NCBI GenBank assembly: GCA_002005505.1
Contig: KV908577.1
Coordinates: 70,001-90,000 of the forward strand
Origin: Botryococcus braunii
Lineage: Eukaryota; Chlorophyta; Trebouxiophyceae
Length of the DNA stretch: 20,000 nt
Direction: 5' to 3'
In this document: piece after piece, positions 1-20,000 of the stretch
How positions within the stretch are numbered: the stretch's first letter is position 1
How the letters are laid out: each line of letters starts with the position of its first letter
The notes under the pieces: generated by a model
Seen by the model: only the letters and a program-made list of their open reading frames with translations
Databases searched by the model: none
Told to the model about the DNA's origin: nothing
Position numbers and translations under genes: made by a program

Positions 1-318
1 ACCGCTCACCGCCGCCGATTTGCAGCACTTCGTGCCGGGTGGGGCCACCTCGCGCGCTGCCCAAGACAAGCAGAGCCGCTATGCTGTCTTGCTAGCGCAT
101 CAACAACCGCCCGTGGCCTTCCAAGCTTTTGCATTTCAACATTTGGGACATTGCATGCTGATGCGCTGGCCTTGTTGCAGAGGCTCCAGGGACTTCTGAA
201 CCAGGCCATCATTGCACAGGAAGATGTGGAGGGAGATATCTTGACATGCATCGGGTTATTTTCAGTATTGCGGTCGCTGTGGGGTGCCAGCTGGCTGCTC
301 ACCGGGTGTGATTTGTAG
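1..318 (+). other. Open frame cut by left edge, unidentified
   Basis: Frame 1 is open from the first base to a TAG at 316-318 (105 codons), and frame 2 is also open to a TGA at 197-199. The frame 1 product has a fairly coding-like stretch around STFGTLHADALALLQRLQ followed by an acidic and then hydrophobic tail. The layout loosely recalls the C-terminal tails of non-LTR retroelement polyproteins, but no catalytic motif lies inside the window, so this is only an impression. A splice acceptor-like CTTGTTGCAG ends at 180, so the segment could also be the last exon of an ordinary gene. It may be non-coding. Confidence 0.2.
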
Positions 319-721
319 CTGGAAACATTTGGGTTTAGGTATTGAAACATTTGGGTTTGGTCTGTTTTGTCCCAGTCTTGTTATAGTAGGGGATACGTCT
401 GTCCAGCTAGAGGCTGGTGAGATGGACACTTGACTTTTCTGCGCACGGCGGGTTTGGAAGTACACGCCTACGGGGCACAGTACAACCCGTACTGTACGGG
501 ACACCACGCGTGACGTTTTATGACTCATGCACTAACGCATGGACCTGGTACCGCGGTCCGCGACTATCGGTTTAAAGTGAACTGTCACAATCAACATTGC
601 TTTTTTGACGGATACACGGTACTCTGGTGCCCGAGGTCACATCATCGGGAAATTATGTATGTAGTTTGACTCGATTTTGGCTCTTTTTCTTTTGAAATCT
701 GGTCCTTGACAGACTAAGGAC
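319..721 (+). other. Upstream region of the 722 gene, with a short direct repeat
   Basis: No gene is seen here. GAAACATTTGGGTTT occurs twice, at 322-336 and 344-358 (22-bp period). A pyrimidine-rich stretch ending in CCTTGACAG (to 712) looks like a splice acceptor, so a 5' UTR intron may end just before the ATG at 722. No TATA box is convincing. Confidence 0.35.
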
Positions 722-5716
<4,995 letters not shown>

Positions 5717-7462
5717 TTTTTCCGCCAGCTGTAGTTTGCAGCAGGTTTTTCCTCCCCCTCCCCCAACCTTTCGGGGATACGGTAGTGTCTTTTAACTTGG
5801 TCCTTCCGATGTGTCACAGAATTGACATGATCCAGTGTTACTGAGGAGCCATTAAGTGGAGGAATACTTAAGCTGAGGAGCAATTAAGTTTGCAAACCTG
5901 TATGTAGATCAGGTGGTTCTCTTCATTCCCTCACTTGTGGTATTGGGCTGCTCTCGGGGAGCAAGTAGCTGCAAGTCATAGCACGAAATAGATGCGCAGG
6001 TTGTTCGCCGCCAATAGCCAACCAATCCGTTTTGCACAGCGGAGATGAACCCGAATTGTGACTCATTGCGACTAACTTAGTAATTAGTAATTGTGGCCAC
6101 AATGTTGGGCTGCATGAGACGTGGATTCCTTTTTTACGTCAGAACGATGAGAGATGACGAAGAGATATTTCTCTTTGCCATTTAGGCAACGGAAAGAAGA
6201 ATACACATTCAGTGATGGCCTCTTTAGGCAACCGAGACGTACAAAAGTCTGTGACGTCTCCGATGCCACACCCCCCCCCTCTGCATCCCTCCTTGTCCCA
6301 AAACACAGTCTTTTGCTTCTGCACTCATTCTTCTTGGCTACGGAATTTGCATGTGTATTCTTTGGTCGCGTTGTGCACAGTCAGAACTCACAGGGCACAT
6401 GTATTATTCGTGTCCAGACTTTTGAAAAAGCTGTAAGCGTGTGCATCAGCCGGCACACATGGGGGCGGAACATGAATTGAGACCCCTACCTTGCACGTCA
6501 GACAGAGCGCACCCCATCACGCAACACCACTGACAGGATGTACACTACCCTATCTGTCCAGTACAGTTCCTGGCCGGCGGGAAGCCATTTTGTGGTGCTG
6601 GTTTCCTTCTATTTGTGGATTTCATGGGTCCTAGCCTCTTCTGCTGCCTTTTAATTGATAAGGAAGATGGGGACGAGAGCCCTAAACTCCCTACTAAAGG
6701 CATTTTTCATTTGTGCCACTGGCCGTTTTTGGCAGTTCCGAGACACTGTGCGCTCCCCAATTAAATGAGACTGGTCCTATTTGGTATGAAATGGACCCCG
6801 CGATCATGCGGATATGGTGTGTGGATGTCAAATTGAAACTGATGTCAAATTGAAATAAACGTCAGCTCGTGGTGATCTGGTGTGGACTGATTTCTGATGT
6901 CTGGTCAGCCCATTGTATTTCATGAGGGGCGCATCATTTTCAGGTTACACTTCCTGTGGTTCCGATGCACATATGTCATGCATGTGATGACATGAGAGAT
7001 GAGGCAAGACGCCGCACATATGATCGTTTCATGAGGCCGGTGATGAAAATCGGAGGTTGTTTGTACATGTGGCATTGTCAAGTTATTCCGAGTTCCTCTT
7101 TTCCATATTGGGAACTCTTTTGCTCGGCCATGTGAGTATTGATGCGGGCAAAGCCTGGCATTGGTAACTGGGTCTCTGCGCAGAGACCCAGTTATGCATG
7201 CGTGATGTTTGATAGTCTTTAAACAGAAAAGTTTTATGAGAAGCCTGGAGTTTGCTGCAAAGCATGCTATGGTCGGAGCCTTTGAATCGTGCCATTCTTG
7301 TGTGCAAGGTCGGTGCAAGGTGGTTAACATGCTGCATATAGGATATGCTTCAGTTTTAGTTCAAATCCCTACAGCTCATCGGCTGTTGCCATGGCCAAAC
7401 AGTTGGGCAGGCAAGATGCTCCTCAATTTGCAAATGTACTGTAATTCGTATTATGTCTAACA
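5717..7462. other. Non-coding stretch, no gene recognised
   Basis: The first part may be 3' UTR or flank of the upstream gene. I see no exon series with consistent phase on either strand. An 18-bp tandem duplication (GATGTCAAATTGAAA at 6823 and 6841) and a 30-bp palindrome (7165-7194) are the only clear structures. Confidence 0.5.
7165..7194. repeat. 30-bp perfect palindrome, no spacer
   Basis: The left half is TAACTGGGTCTCTGC, and the right half is its exact reverse complement, starting at 7180. The next bases outward (G at 7164, T at 7195) do not pair. It could form a hairpin in single strands or be a dimeric protein site. No repeat or gene is attached to it. Confidence 0.97.
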
Positions 7463-7465
7463 TGC

Positions 7466-7680
7466 GGACGTCGAACTTGTAATGATGCACAATGCGATGA
7501 AACAATGTAAAGATGCAAAAACATGCAAACATGCAAGATGTGGTGCATAACACATGAAAATAACAGGATGGCGAACCTTAATATGATGCAAAGTACGGTG
7601 CAATAACATGTTGATATGCAAAAACATGTAGACATGTAGAGTATGATTGCAAAACACATAAACATGCACAGGTAGCGACG
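7466..7680 (+). repeat. Degenerate tandem repeat, about 100-105 bp, two copies plus a start
   Basis: Copies open with GGACGTCGAAC (7466) and GGATGGCGAAC (7566), and a third start, GGTAGCGACG, is at 7671. Both copies contain ATGCAAAAACATG. The segment is rich in ATGCA and ACATG words. Confidence 0.7.
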
Positions 7681-9540
7681 TCTTGCATCACGCCTTAGTT
7701 AGGGGCGGATGCAAATTATGCCCGTCGGGCGGCCAGTCTACTGCAAAAAAAATTCTAAAGGTCTTCTCGAATGCTTACATGGGGTGTGGATGATATGTAC
7801 CAGGGCCGCAGGTATGATGCAAACTAAACTCTTAACGACGTCAACTCAACAAAATCCGCAGTTTATGAAGAATAATCTTACTTCCCCGAACGTTTTTGAA
7901 AGGGGGTGCGACAACTGGAATGGTTGGCATGGTAGAAATCCCGCAAAACCGCTCCGGAGACTATGACAATGTCGAGTCCACAACTCCCATGGAGCCATGG
8001 ACTTATATAAGCCACTGACTAAGACTTTATCTGAGCCATCGACTTTCTCCCAGCCATTGACACATCATATGGGAACACAGACAATCAACATCAGGCTTCC
8101 TCTATTGCCATGCCACCACCGTCGTTTTCCCTCTTAAACAGTATTTAACAACCGACAGCAGTTCTCACTCATCTGAAGCATGTGGCCCCAGCTCAAAAAT
8201 GTACATGTGTCCCTTCCGACTCGAATGCACCACTCTCCGAGTGTATCTCCATGTGTTTTTCTTTTTTTGGTACAAATTTATACATCATACACACAGTCCA
8301 CCTCCCCCGTCAGGTAGTGACAATGGCATTACTAGCCATGCTGCTTTTGCATACAATCTTTAGGCAGACTCATTATACAAATCAATCCTTTAACGGAAAT
8401 TTCCCACAGGAAAGCTCGACTGCTTTTACGACTTGCACTTGGCAACGACCCTGCCACGATGGCCTCTAGGACACTGCCACAAAGCCAGCAGGGGAGAAAC
8501 ACAATCTGTCCTGGAAAGAACCTTTGCTAGGCGAATGCCCTCATGGCCCACAGGGAACCGATGAGATGTGTCTGCCAGCTTTTGCCCTGCCCTGCCAGAT
8601 GGGATCCGGAAGGCCAATTTGCTGACCTAGGCACCTCATTGCAATGGCCCCGCTGTTGCCAAAAATTGGACCTCCGTGGCAGCAAGGGCACCTCAATCCT
8701 ATGCCAGAAACTGCCTTTCCAAAACATATCTGAGCCTTCCCTCTTGCAAAACGACAGCTTCCTTCAAATAATCATGGTTCGGTAACAGCCTAACAGCCAC
8801 GCCTTTAGTTGTGATTACCAAACTTCAATCCGCGTGTTGCACTGCCGACCAATCGCAGGACTTGGAGCACCACCTGGCTTTTTGCAAAAAGGACATCTGG
8901 TGGTGGTCTTGGAATTTGGCGGTGGTCTCGGAATTTGAAACATAATGAAACACACAGGGTAGTGCCGCCAAGGCTAAACAGATCTGGACCGCTGAGTCAG
9001 GATAATGTACACGACGCGGCGAAGTACTGGCGGTACCACCTCCGAAACCGAAAAAAAAAAAAAAACAAAAAAAACCCTGGCCCGAAGGCGCTTCAACTCA
9101 TACGCACCATGGCAATGCCAGCCTCTCCAGACCCTTGGAAAGCTCAAAACAAAAGCAAACTGGGCATGCCTCCAGCGCCAAAAACTGCAAAAGCTAAAAT
9201 ATGAGGTAGCCAGCGATGAGGGCCCTCGCCCAACTCTGCAAAAAGCAGTTTACCTTCAAAAAGCTTAAATTTGAGGTGAGCAGCACCGCAGGCCCGCCCC
9301 AAAAATCTGGACCGTACCATCGAAGAGTGCTTCACACTTGGCCGCTCCAAAAATAGGGCGACCTCAACCGGAGCCGCCCGGGAATACCGACCTGCTGCTG
9401 TGGTTTGCAAAAATATCCTCCTTGCAGTACCGCGGTACAATGCACAAATCAAGACGCAGCCGCCCTCCTCAACACCCTCAACTGTGCCAAGTGCGTTCAA
9501 GCACCCCCTCAGCTGACGCGCAGGTGAGCGCGCAACCCTG
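7681..9540. other. Non-coding stretch with degenerate repeats, no gene recognised
   Basis: I see no coding series on either strand. A diverged duplication of about 70 bp is present at about 9185-9300 (AAAGCTAAAATATGAGGTAG and AAAGCTTAAATTTGAGGTGA). An A-rich tract lies at 9051-9074 (15 A, C, 8 A). Confidence 0.45.
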
Positions 9541-9571
9541 GTGGGAGAAGTTAAGTGGTGGAAGAATGGGC

Positions 9572-9653
9572 GGGGCTCTTTCTGAAAGACTAGGAAGGTG
9601 GGGCTCGTCCTAAAGGATCGGGAAGCGGGGCTCTTTTCTGATGGATAAGGAAG
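9572..9653 (+). repeat. Minisatellite, 27-28 bp, three copies
   Basis: GGGGCTC-headed units start at 9572, 9600 and 9627, each ending in a GGAAG-like block. It lies downstream (3') of the - strand gene at 9815-10306. Confidence 0.8.
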
Positions 9654-9754
9654 TTAGGCTGTTTTATTCATTGCACTGCCGTCCTCTTCAGCCCCTAGTG
9701 GCTAGTCCTGGATTTAATATCCCTTCCTTTCAGGAGTTCCAATTACAACTGTTC

Positions 9755-9790
9755 CCCATCAACACCACCACCACCAGCAGCACCACCACT
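9755..9790 (+). repeat. (ACC)n-type trinucleotide repeat
   Basis: An imperfect run of CAC/ACC/AGC triplets just 3' of the - strand gene at 9815-10306. It reads as TGG triplets on the gene's strand and lies after its stop codon. Confidence 0.85.
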
Positions 9791-9814
9791 TCCTTTCCTT
9801 CCTTTCTTAAGGAT

Positions 9815-10306
9815 CTAGTATGCGCGCCGCGGCTGGAACACCTGGCGCACAGCTGGCGAGGCAGACTTGGACTGCAGGATGGGAGGCGACTCGCCCTTCT
9901 TTGCAACCAACAGGTGCTCGGATAGCAGGGCTTTCTTCTCTGCCCGTTGACGGCTGCGGGGACCGAAACCTGGCAGCGGGATCCCCAGGGACTCCACCTC
10001 CGACAGCCTGTCCGATTGGTCAGTCGGGACGGGCTCGGCGACGGCGCCGGCGCCGGTCTCCTCGGGCGCCTGCGGGGCCTCGGAGCTCGCCATGGGCTGC
10101 TGCGGCTCCCGCGCTGGCGGGGTCGCCAGGGTGGGCTGCTGCTTCATGGGCAGGTCCAGGTGCCCGTGCCCGTCTTCGGACATATATATGGTCTGCTCCA
10201 TGTCGCTGTCGATGTCTGCGACCAAGGGGCTGGGCTGGAAGGCACCGTTCCTGCGAACCCGGCGGATCGCTTTTATGGGCTTTTTAAGAGCACCCGCGGA
10301 TTGCAT
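9815..10306 (-). CDS. Compact G/C-rich gene, 163 residues, unidentified
   Basis: The frame runs from ATG (10304-10306), with a TAA stop directly upstream in the same frame, to TAG at 9815-9817. Third codon positions are mostly G or C (CTG, GAG, GCC, CCC, ATC and GAC dominate), a strong coding sign on this strand. It is unlike the mixed codon use of SMC2 next door. The product starts with a basic block (LKKPIKAIRRVRRNG), then has an acidic patch (DIDSDMEQ), a Pro/Gln/Ala/Glu-rich disordered middle, and a basic C-terminal part (PGFGPRSRQRAEKKALLSEH) ending in FQPRRAY. I see no enzyme motif, signal peptide or membrane segment. The first 20 codons are less biased, and a CGCAG at about the Arg-Arg-Asn codons could be an acceptor, so the real N-terminus might come from an upstream exon. 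The function is unknown. Confidence 0.6.
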   Translation of the reverse strand: MQSAGALKKPIKAIRRVRRNGAFQPSPLVADIDSDMEQTIYMSEDGHGHLDLPMKQQPTLATPPAREPQQPMASSEAPQAPEETGAGAVAEPVPTDQSDRLSEVESLGIPLPGFGPRSRQRAEKKALLSEHLLVAKKGESPPILQSKSASPAVRQVFQPRRAY

Positions 10307-12140
10307 TTAAGGGCTTTTAAGGGCACTTTTTGTGGGGCACACCAGACGTGTTGATGTGAGAAGCGACCTTTAGGGGGGTACTTGCAGAGGGAGTGCTCCA
10401 TGTCGACAATGGAGACTGGAGGGTGGGAGGCTCCCGCAAGGAGCAGGGGATTGGCTTGAGTAAAGGGAAAGAAAATGCGGAAGATGGCATGCCTGAACTG
10501 GCAACTTGTAGGAGAGTATAACATGCAGTGGGCCAACATTCGCGGGATGGACATGTCCCAGGTAGATGAAAATGACCATTCACTATGAATGTCATTTTCA
10601 GACATGCCGAGCTCATGGAAAAGTGCTGGTTCAGAAGGTAAGCAGCCAGATCCCCTGTTGTGCTCATCTACTTGCATTACCATCTGTGATGGTCCTTCCT
10701 CGAATATAATTCTGATCATTTGGAAATGTACAGTTTCAATGTGTAAAACCAGTTAAAATTTCCGTGGTGCATGAAGTATAACTGCATGCCAGGGTTCAAG
10801 GGCATCACCTACCAAAAAAAACAAAAACAAAAACACACATCATCCCTACGGACTGCTTATGAGCTTGAAAATGTATCGATTTCAAAACACAATACTTAAG
10901 AACCATTAAGCGCATCTTAAAAGCTGCGCACCATGGCCCATACGCTACTCTTCCCGTAGTACGGTTAGCAGCGATTGGCGAAGGCGGAGACTGTGGGGCC
11001 CGTTGTCCCGCGAGCGTCCGTGTTACTCGACTATTCGATATGGGTGGAAGTTGCACTGGACTTCCTGGGGCAAATGCCGCTCCCAACGCCGATGCACCCT
11101 GCAACCCAACCAGCCTACAGATCCGGAACCAACGCTTCGAAAACCCCAGCCATTGGCGACGGAAGACGCATGAGAAACTACAAATTACACCAACAACACT
11201 GACAGTTCCACAATTCCTTAACCTATTAGTGCTATAACATCGACGTAGACGCACGCGCTGCGCGTCGGCCTCCCAAACCCCTTGGCCCGAGCAACCCGAC
11301 AAGAAAGATCCTTGGACGCAGCCAAATAAAAATAAAAACAGTTGCAATCCCTCTTCCTGCCAGCGGAAAAGGCAAGGGCGTGCACAAGGTGGGTTGAGCA
11401 TTGGAGTCGAAACAGGGCAAACCTGATTGTGACAATAATTCTCGACGGCGGCAGCCATGTTAAGAAGCTGTCTATGCACGATTGTTGATCAAGCGAATCG
11501 TAGAGTCAAATACCAAGGTCCTTTTCTATTCAAGGAAACAAGAGTCCCGATCCGCAATCTCGGAAGGGCAGATGCGTCTGACAGGGACCTGCATGTACTG
11601 GCAATTGCCAGGTTGCCTGGACCCCAGTCCCGGGTTTCGGGCCGGCAGCATGCCCGGAAAGGTTTCCGCCCTTCTTTAACCGCATTTATCGGGTGCCTAC
11701 CACACAAAATTTAATATTGGAATAACGGTTCAAGAACAGCGGACTACCAATGCTCGCAATTTCCCGAAACACCAGAAAAATTTGTGATGACCTACGACAG
11801 CAACGTCGCGCAGGTTCCGAAAGGTTACCTTTCGATATCCGGAACGTCATCCCGGAAATTGAGACGTTTGCCGGCAGGGGAGTATAGCATAATATCCCTT
11901 TGAATTTGGGGGCAGCCACGGCTTGAAGTCTTGCGTTCTTATGGGAGATGGACATTACGCCCAAAGTGCCATTTGCCGTCCAGGTCATGCTTGGGATGTT
12001 GAGACAACATTCTTATTGGGGGGACTCGTTGCAGATGTTGTTGCTCCCTTTCCAACCTAACAACATCGTCCTCTCTTCCCGGGATTTGGCATCTCGCCGG
12101 AATGTCGTGATGGTCTAGTGACTCCTTGAGCAATTTCAGA
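10307..12140. other. Region between the - strand gene and SMC2
   Basis: This is the only stretch that can hold the SMC2 promoter and 5' UTR. I see no convincing gene. Just before the SMC2 ATG, GCAATTTCAG ends at 12139, one base before the start codon, so a 5' UTR intron may end there. AATAACGGTT at 11721-11730 contains the AACGG core of plant mitosis-specific activator elements. A five-base core is weak evidence. Confidence 0.4.
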
Positions 12141-19754
<7,614 letters not shown>

Positions 19755-20000
19755 GTAAGGGAAGAGGGGAGCAAAGAAAGGGGGGGGGGGAACCATGCAA
19801 ATGGAAGATGGGCACGTTGGACTGTGCAGACGCAGAAAACGGGTCACTATAATGAAATTACAACAATCCCGTTGTCGGAGCTCCGCCTCATGTGTTTGCA
19901 GTTTCTGCTTGGAGCCGAACTTGTGTTCCCACATTGCCCTCTTTTCTGTGTCCGAGAGCGTGAATGCATTTCCGTGTGTGCGCATGGGTATCTGTGTGTT
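19755..20000 (+). other. SMC2: SMC2 intron 15, partial
   Basis: It contains a G run at 19780-19790 and no exon that could continue the hinge. The intron is open at the right edge. Confidence 0.8.

Noticed and set aside
331..340. GGGTTTAGG as a plant-type telomere repeat
   Set aside because: Only one unit is present, within a simple 22-bp duplication.
6854..6859. AATAAA as a possible poly(A) signal for the first gene
   Set aside because: It is over 1 kb after the tentative stop, a six-base match is common, and this signal is not reliable in green algae.
8004..8010. TATATAA as a possible TATA box
   Set aside because: No gene starts downstream on either strand.
9820..10354. + strand open frames over the 9815-10306 gene
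   Set aside because: They are shadows of a G/C-rich gene. The coding-like codon pattern is on the - strand.
10805..11479. - strand open frame of 224 codons upstream of SMC2
   Set aside because: It is long, but codon use shows no clear bias, the product is Cys- and hydrophobic-rich without a recognisable domain, and it ends in a run of Phe/Val from an A-rich tract. It is probably chance.

Overview
This window is nuclear DNA from a eukaryote with many introns. The main evidence is a split SMC2 gene (condensin ATPase) on the + strand, of which 15 coding exons can be placed from 12141 to 19754. It runs off the right edge. All of these exons join in phase, and the product matches the SMC2 family from the N-terminal Walker A motif into the hinge. 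The wording of the protein (for example [17 protein letters not shown] and LDRLRRFCVAFQYVEA) is closer to plant SMC2 than to animal SMC2 as I know them. I therefore infer a green-lineage organism, probably an alga. The species cannot be read from this window. Very dense GT, CT and GA microsatellites in the introns are the other hallmark.

Layout. 1-318 is an open frame cut by the left edge, possibly the tail of another gene or element. 722 to about 5.7 kb holds a second split + strand gene coding for an acidic/serine-rich protein with a coiled-coil half. Five exons are well supported by phase and by good splice sites, and the last two are tentative. I do not recognise the family. From about 5.7 to 9.8 kb I see no convincing gene, only degenerate tandem repeats and one striking 30-bp perfect palindrome (7165-7194). 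9815-10306 on the - strand is a compact 163-codon gene with strong G/C preference at third codon positions and no recognised domain. 10.3-12.1 kb is the SMC2 upstream region.

SMC2 structure. The first six exons (residues 1-243) are compact, with introns of 87-195 nt. From intron 6 on, most introns are 450-810 nt, and many of these are filled with microsatellites or minisatellites. The GT-type arrays in SMC2 introns all have GT on the sense strand. One junction (after exon 8) is best explained by a GC donor. A 26/27-bp minisatellite starts about 20 nt after the exon 7 donor and carries several donor-like motifs.

The genes are neighbours with no visible pathway link. SMC2 is a core subunit of condensin. 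I found no CRISPR array, bacterial operon, RNA gene, complete transposon or new multi-gene system. The observations of most interest are the palindrome, the splice-site and repeat arrangements inside SMC2, and the unidentified G/C-rich gene.
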